Numbered from the stretch's first letter, positions 8,330 through 16,881 are shown. The stretch: 52,250 nucleotides of DNA from an uncultured Prevotellaceae bacterium (GCA_937898415.1 CALDLA010000168.1:1-52250); one strand, 5' to 3'. Notes: a model not told the origin generated them from the sequence alone. Numbers and translations are program-made.

Positions 8330-9858
8330 GGCTGGTCTCCTTTCTTCATCATTTGTAAGCCTTCCCGCAGCTTTTCCTCGTCTGATATGTCAATCAGATT
8401 GTTCAGCAGTTCGGTAATGGTATGACCATTCTGCTGGATGTTCTCAACCAGACGGTTGCTCTCTTCCGGTTGATGGCTGGCACTGCACAATGCATTGACG
8501 TCATCGACAATAGAGTTGGCAGGGGGAATCATCTGGTTGGTCATGTTGTGCAGGAAGGCCGTCTTCATACGATCGGCCTTTTGTGCTTGTTGATAGGCGA
8601 TGCTCAGCCCCTCGCCACGTTCACGGAGGGTGGTGGTCAGTTGTTCTAATTCACCCATGTGGGATGACAACTTTTGCTGCATCTGCTGGAAGTTGTCCTG
8701 TAGTCGTCCAATCTCGTCCTTCTGGTGGCTGTCAGGGATAGGTTCGTCGTAGTTGCCCTGGGCTATACGGTGGGCTTTCTCAGTAAGCATCCTCAGCGGC
8801 TTCAGCTGACGACGGACAAATACCAGACAGAGCAGGAACATCAGCAGTAGGCCAATGATGGTGATGGCAAGGACGTAGTGTAGCAGTTTGTTATAGTCAC
8901 CAAAGATGTCGTCTTCGGGGAATATGATGCCGACGCTCCAGTTGAGTCTCTCCATAGAGCGGCCAGGGACGGCGATGCGACGGAAGGGCTTGTAGAACAC
9001 ATAGTAGTCAATGCCGTTCAGGTGGAATGGCTTGTAGCCTGACTCACCTGAGATCATGGCCTGGCCTGCTTCTTTTACCGAGGCATCGGCTCCCAGTTCG
9101 ACTTGCGTGAATACTGACTTCTGTTGACGTTTGATGCTGTCAGGATGGATGATGAACGAGCCGTCTTCAGCAATCATTGTACAGTAGGAGTTAGCTGAAG
9201 ACTTGACATTCAGGATGATACGTGAAAGAACTTCGAGCGAAACATCGACACCAATGACGCCAATGGTTTTCCCATTGTGGTCAGGAACGGGCAGACAGAA
9301 GGTGATGATGGGGTCAAGATGGGCATCCTCCATGCCAACCAGCGGATTCATCCATCCGGACCTGCCCGTTTCCATGGGTTGTGTAAACCAGACCTGCTCC
9401 GTATAAGGACGGTTGCCGAAGGTCTCAGCCTGAATAATGGGCGAATCGCTATAAGCCATTTTTCCGTCCTCGTTGCGATAGACGTAGGCCATGTAATATT
9501 GACGGTCTTTATAGTAGTTCTCCTTGAAGGCGATGGCACATCCGGCCACGAACGGGTTGTTCTCCACCAGTTTGCGGCTGTAAGTGAGCATGATGTCGGG
9601 ATCATCGACATGATTGATCATACTGAAGAAGATATTGCCTGAAGTCTGCTCCACGCTGAGCAGGATGTTGTCAATGCGCTGTAACGCCGCCTCAAGCGTC
9701 TGCGAAGCTTTCTGCAAAGCCTCCTCTTTGACGGCCTTTCTTGAATAATACAACATGACTGCTAAAGAAGCCATGAGCAGTATAGCCATGGCAATGAAAA
9801 CCATCAGACTAATCCGTACTGACAAGGTTTTGTTGATTATTTTAGTCAGTCTACGCAT
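8326..9858 (-). CDS. dCache-HAMP sensor with pseudo-dimerisation helix, no ATPase domain
   Basis: 510 aa from the ATG at 9858. A longer start at 9885 would precede the -7 promoter element at 9868-9875 and is rejected. TM1 at about 15-38, dCache sensor (VWFTQPMETGRSGW; IGVIGVDVSLEVLSRI), TM2 around 325-345, HAMP (KDEIGRLQDNFQQMQ), then a DHp-like hairpin aligned to kinases (DRMKTAFLHNMTNQM) in which the phospho-acceptor His is Asn441. The protein stops after the second DHp helix (ITELLNNLIDISDEE), and no catalytic ATPase domain exists. It cannot be a kinase or a phosphotransfer protein by sequence; a receptor or dimerisation scaffold for the adjacent kinase is my inference. First gene of the operon; overlaps the next by 4 bases. 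Confidence 0.9.
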   Translation of the reverse strand: MRRLTKIINKTLSVRISLMVFIAMAILLMASLAVMLYYSRKAVKEEALQKASQTLEAALQRIDNILLSVEQTSGNIFFSMINHVDDPDIMLTYSRKLVENNPFVAGCAIAFKENYYKDRQYYMAYVYRNEDGKMAYSDSPIIQAETFGNRPYTEQVWFTQPMETGRSGWMNPLVGMEDAHLDPIITFCLPVPDHNGKTIGVIGVDVSLEVLSRIILNVKSSANSYCTMIAEDGSFIIHPDSIKRQQKSVFTQVELGADASVKEAGQAMISGESGYKPFHLNGIDYYVFYKPFRRIAVPGRSMERLNWSVGIIFPEDDIFGDYNKLLHYVLAITIIGLLLMFLLCLVFVRRQLKPLRMLTEKAHRIAQGNYDEPIPDSHQKDEIGRLQDNFQQMQQKLSSHMGELEQLTTTLRERGEGLSIAYQQAQKADRMKTAFLHNMTNQMIPPANSIVDDVNALCSASHQPEESNRLVENIQQNGHTITELLNNLIDISDEEKLREGLQMMKKGDQP

Positions 9859-9867
9859 TTTCGGTAG

Positions 9868-9875
9868 CAAAGATA
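9868..9875 (-). promoter_or_regulatory. Candidate -7 element for the minus-strand sensor operon
   Basis: On the minus strand this reads TATCTTTG, a perfect TAnnTTTG Bacteroidales -7 element. It ends only 9 bases before the chosen ATG (9858), which implies a very short or absent leader. No clear TTTG -33 box lies 19-21 bases upstream. Confidence 0.55.
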
Positions 9876-9965
9876 ATGAAAACATTTGATATTACCATGT
9901 TACAGACACGAAAATAATGTTAATTCCTTCTCCATGAATAATTATTCTGTTTCCATATCATAAAA

Positions 9966-10004
9966 ATCGCACTTCCGAAGGAGTAAACCTTTCGGAAGTG
10001 CGAT
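9966..10004 (-). terminator. Rho-independent terminator of the FGGY kinase gene
   Basis: A perfect 14-base inverted repeat (ATCGCACTTCCGAA and its complement) with an 11-base loop. On the minus strand it is followed directly by TTTTTA. It lies 26 bases beyond the stop of the minus-strand sugar kinase and separates that gene from the downstream sensor operon. Confidence 0.9.
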
Positions 10005-10029
10005 GGTGTATACTGAATACAGTCTTCTG

Positions 10030-11631
10030 TTATGCCTTGTTGTCGACAGCACACTGTTCGACGGGCAGGCAGCGCTTGTAGTTCTCTGTATAGCGCTCGA
10101 AGCCCTCTACATCCTCGGGAGTGGGGGCAATGGACGTGCCAGTATTTCCGGCAAAGACCACTTTGTCGAGATAATCCTCAAGTGAGAGGTTCTGCGGGTT
10201 TCTCACCTGGAAGGCAGCGAGCAGGGCGATGCCCCATGCACCACCTTCGCCAGCGGTCTCCATCACCGAGATGGGGGTATTGAGGGCAGCAGCGAGGAAG
10301 CGCTGTCCCACGCCTTTCGTCTTGAAGAGACCACCATGGCCCGTGATGCGGTCCACATTGATTTTCTCCTCTTTGAAGAGGATGTCGTTACCAATCTTGA
10401 GCACCACGATTGACGCGTAGAGCTCAGCACGCATGAAGTTGGCCAAGGTGAACTTGTCGTCAGGACTACGCATGAACAGCGGGCGTCCCTCGGCCAGTCC
10501 CGTGACGGGCTCGCCTGAGACATAGTTATAAGCCACGAGTCCGCCGCAGTCAGGGTCGCCCTGCAATGCAAGATTGTAAAGAACGCGATAGACCATGTGC
10601 TTCTCCTGCTTGACACCGACAAGCCTCTCGTATTCACGGAACATCTTCACCCATTCGTTCAGTTCGCTCGTACAGTTGTTGCAGTGTACCATCGCCACGA
10701 GCGAGCCGTCAGGCGTGGTCACCATGTCAATCATTTCGTAGGGTTTCGACAAGGGTTTCTCCAGCACAATCATCGAGAATGACGAAGTACCGGCCGAGAC
10801 ATTACCCGTGCGCTGCTTGACGGCATTGGTGGCAACCATGCCGGTGCCGGCATCGCCCTCGGGAGGACAGACGGGAATACCTGCTTTCAGATGGCCGCTG
10901 ACGTCGAGTTTCTGGGCACCCTCAGGAGTGAGGAAACCGGCACTCTCGCCTGCGTTCAGGGACTTGGGCAGGATGTCGAGCAATTTGAAGGGTAAACCTT
11001 TGGAAGCGAGGATTTCGTCGAATTTACCGACCATCTCAGCATCGTAGGACTTTGTGGCGGGATCAACGGGAATCATACCTGAAGCGTCGCCTACACCGAG
11101 GACGAACTGACCGGTCACTTGCCAGTGGACATAGCCTGCGAGTGTGGTCAGGAACTTGATGTCGCTGACATGCTCCTCGTTGTCGAGAATACACTGGTAG
11201 AGGTGGCTGATGCTCCAGCGTAGTGGGATGTTGTAGTTGAAGAGCTTGGAAAGCTCAGCAGCAGCCTTGCCGGTGTTGGTGTTACGCCATGTGCGGAAGG
11301 GGACAAGAATCTCCTGCTGCTCGTTGAAGGCCATGTAGCCGTGCATCATAGCAGAGAAACCGATGCCGGCGAGCATGGTGATTTCGCAGTCATACTGGTT
11401 ATGCACGGCCTTGCGCAGGTCGGCGTAACAATCCTGAAGTCCGTACCAGATAGCCTCGGTGGAGTAGGTCCACAGTCCGTCAACGAGCTGGTTCTCCCAC
11501 TCATGGCTTCCCTGAGCGATAGGTTTGTTGTTCTCATCAATCAGTACGGCTTTAATACGCGTAGAACCGAATTCGATTCCCAGAATGGCCTTTCCGGCCT
11601 CGATAGTTTGTTTTGCTTGTTTTACATCCAT
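10030..11631 (-). CDS. FGGY-family carbohydrate kinase, probable L-ribulokinase
   Basis: 533 aa cytoplasmic sugar kinase. The N-terminal ATP-binding start GIEFGSTRIKAVLID, the sugar-binding region (FSAMMHGYMAF, FRTWRNTNT), the GDASGMIPVD segment, and the C-terminal ATPase pieces (GNVSAGTSSFSMIV, GHGGLFKTKGVG, AGEGGAWGIALLAAF) place it in the FGGY family. Sequence alone does not separate ribulokinase from xylulokinase. The nearby araA on the same strand favours phosphorylation of L-ribulose in arabinose breakdown, which is inference. It stands alone, with its own promoter (11660-11691) and terminator, wedged between two divergently oriented sensor operons. Confidence 0.88.
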   Translation of the reverse strand: MDVKQAKQTIEAGKAILGIEFGSTRIKAVLIDENNKPIAQGSHEWENQLVDGLWTYSTEAIWYGLQDCYADLRKAVHNQYDCEITMLAGIGFSAMMHGYMAFNEQQEILVPFRTWRNTNTGKAAAELSKLFNYNIPLRWSISHLYQCILDNEEHVSDIKFLTTLAGYVHWQVTGQFVLGVGDASGMIPVDPATKSYDAEMVGKFDEILASKGLPFKLLDILPKSLNAGESAGFLTPEGAQKLDVSGHLKAGIPVCPPEGDAGTGMVATNAVKQRTGNVSAGTSSFSMIVLEKPLSKPYEMIDMVTTPDGSLVAMVHCNNCTSELNEWVKMFREYERLVGVKQEKHMVYRVLYNLALQGDPDCGGLVAYNYVSGEPVTGLAEGRPLFMRSPDDKFTLANFMRAELYASIVVLKIGNDILFKEEKINVDRITGHGGLFKTKGVGQRFLAAALNTPISVMETAGEGGAWGIALLAAFQVRNPQNLSLEDYLDKVVFAGNTGTSIAPTPEDVEGFERYTENYKRCLPVEQCAVDNKA

Positions 11632-11659
11632 TGTATTTAAGTTTTAGGGTTTATGACTG

Positions 11660-11691
11660 CAAAAGTAACTTATTTTCCGCAAATGACCAAA
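11660..11691 (-). promoter_or_regulatory. Bacteroidales-type promoter for the FGGY kinase
   Basis: Minus strand: TTTG at 11691-11688, exactly 20 bases, then TACTTTTG at 11667-11660. This fits the TTTG-N19-21-TAnnTTTG consensus exactly. The ATG lies 28 bases downstream. Confidence 0.8.
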
Positions 11692-11782
11692 TAATTCGCC
11701 ATATTTTCGTACATAATCAATCGCTTGCGTTAAATATGATTAAAATGTCGGCGATAAAATAGGAAGTTTGTCTGAAAAGACG

Positions 11783-11790
11783 TAATTTTG
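11783..11790 (+). promoter_or_regulatory. Candidate -7 element for the plus-strand sensor operon
   Basis: TAATTTTG fits TAnnTTTG and lies 44 bases before the ATG at 11835. A TTTG at 11767-11770 is only 12 bases upstream, too close for a normal -33 box, so the promoter is tentative. The rest of 11692-11782 shows no other feature to me. Confidence 0.4.
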
Positions 11791-11834
11791 TGTATTAAAA
11801 CACTAACGACTGATTACTTAAATCTTTGAGAACA

Positions 11835-12836
11835 ATGTCTAAGACTATTTCAACAAAGTCATCATTCCGTTTGCTGTTGACCGTATTCTCGGTCATCATC
11901 ACTATTATCGCCATATCCGCAATCGCCTTCTACCTTAGTTTGCGGTCTGAGACTCACGTACGCTACGCTGGTCTTATGAACGTCATCGCTGAGAAAATAG
12001 CGCGGACAGCCTGGGGTATGGAGATGAACGCCAAGAACGTGTTCGACGAGGTGGACAGTCATCTGGAGTCGCCCGACGCCGTTATCAAGGCCCTGGAAAG
12101 CAAGGCCGACCTGAACCCCGAGGTCAGAGGCTACTTTGCCGCCTTCCACCCGAACTTTTTCCCCGAGAAGGGCACCTGGTTTGAACCCTACGTCCACCAG
12201 ACGGACAGCGGGAAGTTTGAAGTGACCCTTGTAGGTTCGGCCCGTCATAACTATACCAAGTCCGACTGGTATGTGAAGGCATCGCGAAGCCGCGATAGTT
12301 TCTGGTCCGATCCTTATTATTATTATGATGGTACGAGTATCAGCGGCCACTACGTGACGTTTGTCAAGCCCTTGTTCGACGCTGAGGGAAATCTGGTTTG
12401 CGTCTGCGGTGCCGACATGACTTTCGAGTGGCTCACCAGAGATCTGGAGGACGCCCTCTTACGTATGAGTGAGAACGAGATGTTGAACAGGTATCGCCTG
12501 AATAGGAGTGCCTACAGCGCGGTGGTGCTCAATCATGACGGAACCTGCATCTCACACCCTCACGGAAAGGGCGTGTCGATTTCCGAGGATTTCATCCTTA
12601 AAGATCTAGCTCAGAATAGGAGCGGAATGGTTGATATGGAGATCAATGGTGAAGACTGTACGGTGTACTACGGTCCGATTGACAGGGTAGACTGGTCGGT
12701 AGCGGTCATCGTTCCCAAGAGCAATATGTGGGCTCCGCTTAAATACTTGGGCCTCGGTCTGTTAGCGATAGCGGTGATAGGAATGCTTGTGGTTTGGTTA
12801 GTTAACAGGAGAACCCGTTATGAAGAAGTTGCTTAG
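11835..12836 (+). CDS. dCache sensor-only membrane protein
   Basis: 333 aa. TM1 at about 12-34, then a periplasmic dCache-like domain with the paired signatures DWYVKASRSRDSFW and LVCVCGADMTFEW, then TM2 near 300-325 and a short Arg/Glu-rich tail (NRRTRYEEVA). There is no HAMP, kinase or phosphatase output domain. The insertion after the GADMTFEW stretch resembles that in the SpoIIE phosphatase at 4398-6401, so it may be that sensor's paralogue without its effector. ATG at 11835 is preferred; the frame also has a TTG nine bases upstream. Overlaps the next gene by 17 bases, so expression is tightly linked. Confidence 0.88.
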   Translation: MSKTISTKSSFRLLLTVFSVIITIIAISAIAFYLSLRSETHVRYAGLMNVIAEKIARTAWGMEMNAKNVFDEVDSHLESPDAVIKALESKADLNPEVRGYFAAFHPNFFPEKGTWFEPYVHQTDSGKFEVTLVGSARHNYTKSDWYVKASRSRDSFWSDPYYYYDGTSISGHYVTFVKPLFDAEGNLVCVCGADMTFEWLTRDLEDALLRMSENEMLNRYRLNRSAYSAVVLNHDGTCISHPHGKGVSISEDFILKDLAQNRSGMVDMEINGEDCTVYYGPIDRVDWSVAVIVPKSNMWAPLKYLGLGLLAIAVIGMLVVWLVNRRTRYEEVA

Positions 12837-14331
12837 GTCTGTATTCTCGCCGCCGTCGCTCCGCGTTGACCTGATTGTCATCTGCGGTGTTGTGCTGTTG
12901 TTGTCTGTGTCGTTGTCCGTGATGTTCTACTTCTCGCGCAAGGCTGTAAAACGTGAGGCCACTCTCTATGCCGAACAGACGCTGGAGGGCACTTCGAAGC
13001 ATATTGACAACGCCCTGCTCAGTGTGGAACAGTCGTCGACCAATATTTACAGCGAATTGTTGAACCATCTGGACCAGCCGGAACGGATGGAAAGCTACTG
13101 CCGCTATTTGGTGGAGTGCAACCCCTATATCAGCGGTGCCGCCATCTGCTTCAAGCCCGGCTACTTTTCAGGTAGGGACAAGTTCATGTGCTATGTTCAT
13201 TATAAAGGTGGTGTCAAGAAGTCGAACGACGCGGCATCCCTTGTCACGTCGGACAGATTCGGCAACAAACCTTACACCGAGTATTCCTGGTACAGCGAAC
13301 CCATGAGCAACGGCCAAGCCTGCTGGACTGACCCGCTGCCTGAGGAGGAGGACGAGGGCGTGACCGTTTCCTTCTGCCAGCCCATCCTCGACCGTCATCA
13401 GGAAGTTGTGGGCGTGGTTGTCTCCGACATCTCCGTCAACTTGCTTTCAGAGATGATGCTTGCTGACAATACCACGTCCAACCGCTACAGCGTGCTGTTG
13501 GGAAGCGACGGTTCTTACATCGTCCACCCTGACCAGCAGAAACGAGTCAGCCAGACGGTCTTCACGCAGAGTGAGAATGACGAAAACCCCATGCTGCTCA
13601 AGATAGCCAAGGCCATGATGACCGGAGAGACGGGTTATGAGTTCTTTGAGATGGACGGCAAGGACTGGTATGTGTTCTACAAACCTTTCAAGCAGACAGA
13701 AGTGCCCAACCGCATGAGGGGAACACTCAACTGGAGCATCGGCATTGTCTATTCTGAGAGCGACATCTTCGGTTCCTACAATTACCTGCTGTTTATCGTC
13801 GTAGTGATTGCTATATTGGGACTGTCGTTGTTCTTCCTGCTTGCCCGCGTGGTTTCCCGTCGCCAGATGAGGGCCATTCGCCAACTGACACTCGCCACGC
13901 AGCGAGTAGCCGACGGCCATTATGACGACCCCATGCCCGATATCAACCGTAAGGACGAGATAGGTCAGCTATTTAGTCACTTCCAGATGATGAAGCAGTC
14001 GCTGGCTACCCATGTTAGCGAACTACGCCAGTTGACGACGAAGCTGAAGAAGCGCCGCGAGGTGATGCACGAGGTCTATGCCAAAGAGCAAAGCGTTGAC
14101 CGTATGAAGACTTCATTCCTGCATTATGTGACCAACCAGATGGTGGCTCCCTCGCAGGAGATTCTGCGCTGCGCCAAGATCCTTCAGGAAAGATATCACG
14201 AACTGTCGTCGCGAGAGATCGGCTATGTGGTGGATACCATTAACAAGAAGAGCGACACCATCGTCGAACAGTTGGACAACATGCTTGATGTCGCCGAAAA
14301 CGAAGCAGGAAAGGAGGTAGGCCATGAATAA
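12820..14331 (+). CDS. dCache-HAMP sensor with pseudo-dimerisation helix, no ATPase domain (second copy)
   Basis: 503 aa, same architecture as the protein at 8326-9858: TM1 about 20-42, dCache sensor (YSWYSEPMSNGQACW; VGVVVSDISVNLLSEM), TM2 about 320-343, HAMP (KDEIGQLFSHFQMMK), then DRMKTSFLHYVTNQM. The residue aligned with the phospho-acceptor His is Asn439, and the following Arg-Thr-Pro is Val-Ala-Pro. The protein ends after the second DHp-like helix, with no ATPase domain. Shared stretches with 8326-9858 (FYSRKAVK, FVFYKPF-type segments, DIFG.YN..L before TM2) point to direct paralogy. It overlaps its neighbours by 17 and 8 bases. Confidence 0.9.
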   Translation: MKKLLRSVFSPPSLRVDLIVICGVVLLLSVSLSVMFYFSRKAVKREATLYAEQTLEGTSKHIDNALLSVEQSSTNIYSELLNHLDQPERMESYCRYLVECNPYISGAAICFKPGYFSGRDKFMCYVHYKGGVKKSNDAASLVTSDRFGNKPYTEYSWYSEPMSNGQACWTDPLPEEEDEGVTVSFCQPILDRHQEVVGVVVSDISVNLLSEMMLADNTTSNRYSVLLGSDGSYIVHPDQQKRVSQTVFTQSENDENPMLLKIAKAMMTGETGYEFFEMDGKDWYVFYKPFKQTEVPNRMRGTLNWSIGIVYSESDIFGSYNYLLFIVVVIAILGLSLFFLLARVVSRRQMRAIRQLTLATQRVADGHYDDPMPDINRKDEIGQLFSHFQMMKQSLATHVSELRQLTTKLKKRREVMHEVYAKEQSVDRMKTSFLHYVTNQMVAPSQEILRCAKILQERYHELSSREIGYVVDTINKKSDTIVEQLDNMLDVAENEAGKEVGHE

Positions 14332-16219
14332 CCCCCGTTTTACGCTGTCAAGAAAACTCAGCCTCGGCATTCTGCTGATGGCCGTCCCCATCTTCATCGC
14401 CTCGTTAGGCGTCTTCTTCTTCTATTCGCGCAACCTCGTCCACAATACGGTGACCGAGCACGCCTACAGCATTCTGAACACCACCATGCAGAACATTGTC
14501 AACTACATGGGGGTCGTGGCGAACGCTGCCAATTCCAACGAGTGGCAGTTGGAGGAGAATTTCAATCCTGACTCCCTGCAGACCATTACGCAGCGCATCG
14601 TGACCCGCAACCGCAGCGTCGTCAGCTGTTCGGTGGGCATCGAGCCGGGCATGTTCCCACAATATGGACAATTTATCTCAGTCTATACGGTCAACGACGG
14701 CGACACCATCTATACGGTGCGTGAGTCCGACTATGACTACTATAATAAGTTGTGGTACAAGACGGCACGTAGTACCGGCAAGGCCTGCTGGATTAATCCG
14801 TTCAGCGATTATGCCGAAGCCGCCCTCGACCATAACGATGCTGTGGCTTCCTACAGTTTGCCGCTGCGCACTAGAGACGGGCGCATCGCGGGCATACTGA
14901 CCACCGACTTCTCGTTCACCCAGCTGGCAAAGATTATTAATGCCATCGAGCCTCCGTACCCCAGTGCCTACTATGTGTTGCTGGGTGGCGATGGCCGCTA
15001 CCTCATCCATCCTGACGCGAACCTGGTATTCAAGAAGACCGTATTCTCTGAGAACGATGCCCACGACAATGTCAACCTGATTGCTTTGGGACATGAGGTG
15101 ACTGCAGGAAAGAGCGGCACCATGCATGTCACCATCGACGGTGTCGACTGCCATATATGCTACAGTCCCGTGCAGAGCACCGACTGGAGCCTGGCGCTGG
15201 TCATTCCTGCCGATGAGATGATGGGCCCCTACTACTATCTGTTCTACATCGTCATCGCCCTTATCGTCGTCGGACTGCTGTTCACCGCATGGTTCTGCTA
15301 TCGCGTGGTTCATAAGACCATCAAGCCCATCAATGAGTTGATTAGCATGTCGGACAAGATAGCCGAAGGACAGTATGCTGAGGTCATCCCGACATCTGAC
15401 CGTAAGGATGCCATTGCAAAGCTGCAGAACAGTTTCGCTGCCATGCAGCAGGCCATCAAGACGAAAATGGAAAACATCGAGGAAACGGCTCAGGAGATAG
15501 GGAAGTATAACGTAGAACAGGAAGACGACCTGAAAAAGGCTGAGGAAGCTATCAGCAGGAAGGACCAGTTCCTAGCCAGCGTTCAGGAGCAGATGAGAAG
15601 GCCGATGAACGTCATCAAGGAGAGTGTGAGGATGCTGATGGATAATCCTGACATTCCCAAGAAGGAACTGGCCGCCATTGCCAATATGATCAATTACAAC
15701 ACCAATGTGCTGACCCGTAATATCAATATGCTGTTCGACAGTTCTGATATGCAGGCGACCAACGAAAACCTCTATAACAGGGACAATGAGGTGTCGTGCA
15801 ACGATGTTGCCCGTGACGGTTTCGACTACATCAGAGAGCACTTCCCCGACTCGAAGTTCAGCCTGGAGACCGAGGTGCCTGATAGCTTCCATATCGTGAC
15901 CAACTTCACCTTCTTGACGCGTACGATTAGGGAACTGTTGTACAATGCGGCCAAATACTCCGACGGACAGCACATCCTGCTACGTGTCATGCAGACGCCG
16001 ACCACCGCGCGCTTCATCATTCAGGATGTTGGCCCCGAGTTGCCTGTCGATTCACTGGACCTCATCTTCAAGCCCTTTATGAAGATCGACAACCTCTCTG
16101 AGGGATTGGGCCTCGGTCTGCCGCTCTGTAAGCGCCATATTGAGAGACTTGGCGGTAGCCTCGTATATGATGAAGACTACAAGGAGGGCTGCCGGTTCAT
16201 TATTGACGTGCCTAAATAA
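14324..16219 (+). CDS. Degenerate dCache-HAMP histidine kinase (phospho-acceptor His replaced by Glu)
   Basis: 631 aa, paralogous to the kinase at 6398-8329 over its length. TM1, dCache (LWYKTARSTGKACW; IAGILTTDFSFTQLAKI), TM2 near 300-325, HAMP, coiled coil, DHp-like helix. In the aligned SHQIRTPLN motif this protein has QEQMRRPMN, so the acceptor is Glu422. The ATPase domain keeps the N box (RELLYNAAKYSDG), F box and G2 (GLGLGLPLCK), but G1 is DVGPEL instead of DTGKGI. It may still bind nucleotide, but cannot autophosphorylate on His. A regulatory or heterodimer partner role is inference. Third gene of its operon; the next gene starts 8 bases later. Confidence 0.92.
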   Translation: MNNPRFTLSRKLSLGILLMAVPIFIASLGVFFFYSRNLVHNTVTEHAYSILNTTMQNIVNYMGVVANAANSNEWQLEENFNPDSLQTITQRIVTRNRSVVSCSVGIEPGMFPQYGQFISVYTVNDGDTIYTVRESDYDYYNKLWYKTARSTGKACWINPFSDYAEAALDHNDAVASYSLPLRTRDGRIAGILTTDFSFTQLAKIINAIEPPYPSAYYVLLGGDGRYLIHPDANLVFKKTVFSENDAHDNVNLIALGHEVTAGKSGTMHVTIDGVDCHICYSPVQSTDWSLALVIPADEMMGPYYYLFYIVIALIVVGLLFTAWFCYRVVHKTIKPINELISMSDKIAEGQYAEVIPTSDRKDAIAKLQNSFAAMQQAIKTKMENIEETAQEIGKYNVEQEDDLKKAEEAISRKDQFLASVQEQMRRPMNVIKESVRMLMDNPDIPKKELAAIANMINYNTNVLTRNINMLFDSSDMQATNENLYNRDNEVSCNDVARDGFDYIREHFPDSKFSLETEVPDSFHIVTNFTFLTRTIRELLYNAAKYSDGQHILLRVMQTPTTARFIIQDVGPELPVDSLDLIFKPFMKIDNLSEGLGLGLPLCKRHIERLGGSLVYDEDYKEGCRFIIDVPK

Positions 16220-16227
16220 ACGGGAAA

Positions 16228-16881
16228 ATGAAGAGGATTGCAGTCATGGCTGCCGGCTTTCTCTGGGCTATGCAGACCGTTGCTCAGATTCCTTATTTTG
16301 CGGGAACCGTAGGCGACGGCAAGTTGTATGGCTATTCGTCAGTGAAAGCCCGACCGGGCATCAATCAGCAAGAGACTTACACTACCTTCCAATATGGGCT
16401 GGGCGACCGCCTCGCTGCGGGCATCGACCTCTACACAGGACTGAACTGTGCCTATTGGGGTGCGCTCGTCCGCTATGGACGGAACATCAGCAAGTGGTTC
16501 AACGTGGGAGTGGAAGAAACCTCCTCCTTCAACCTCAACGACAGTTTCAGGTTCTCCTACCTGACGTCGGCCCTCTATCTGAATGGTGCCGTCTCGGCCA
16601 ATGGCCGTCTGTTCTGGTGTACGAATACCTGGTGGATAGTCAATAAGGGGGTCGCCGCCACCTTTTCCAATTATGACTATCTCGGCTATACCATTCCCCT
16701 GACGAATGGCCACTCGCTTACACCGATGGCGGGAGCCATTCATTCCTGGAAGTTTGACCGCGATGTTGACCTGGCTGCAGGCTGCTATTACACGCTGGGA
16801 AACTGGAATCTGTATCTTTGGGGAAACGATTTCCTGAAAAGCCACCCGCGATTCATCGTCGGCATTGATTTCGCGTTATAA
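16228..16881 (+). CDS. Small outer-membrane beta-barrel-like protein ending the sensor operon
   Basis: 217 aa with a signal peptide (MKRIAVMAAGFLWAMQTVAQ, cleavage after VAQ likely). The mature part is rich in Tyr, Trp, Phe and Gly, has alternating hydrophobic strands (YTTFQYGLGDRLAAGIDLYTG, SFRFSYLTSALYL), and ends in FIVGIDFAL, close to an outer-membrane barrel C-terminus. No specific family is recognised. Its start lies 8 bases after the degenerate kinase stop, so it is most likely cotranscribed with the second sensor triad. It might sense, bind or admit the ligand; that is inference only. Confidence 0.75.
   Translation: MKRIAVMAAGFLWAMQTVAQIPYFAGTVGDGKLYGYSSVKARPGINQQETYTTFQYGLGDRLAAGIDLYTGLNCAYWGALVRYGRNISKWFNVGVEETSSFNLNDSFRFSYLTSALYLNGAVSANGRLFWCTNTWWIVNKGVAATFSNYDYLGYTIPLTNGHSLTPMAGAIHSWKFDRDVDLAAGCYYTLGNWNLYLWGNDFLKSHPRFIVGIDFAL

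Noticed and set aside
11862..12350. Minus-strand frame opposite the sensor-only gene
   Set aside because: Shadow; the plus-strand cache signatures and operon overlap are clear.
14324..16219. Calling the degenerate kinase a pseudogene
   Set aside because: Full-length frame, coupled overlaps and intact N and G2 boxes suggest a functional pseudo-kinase.
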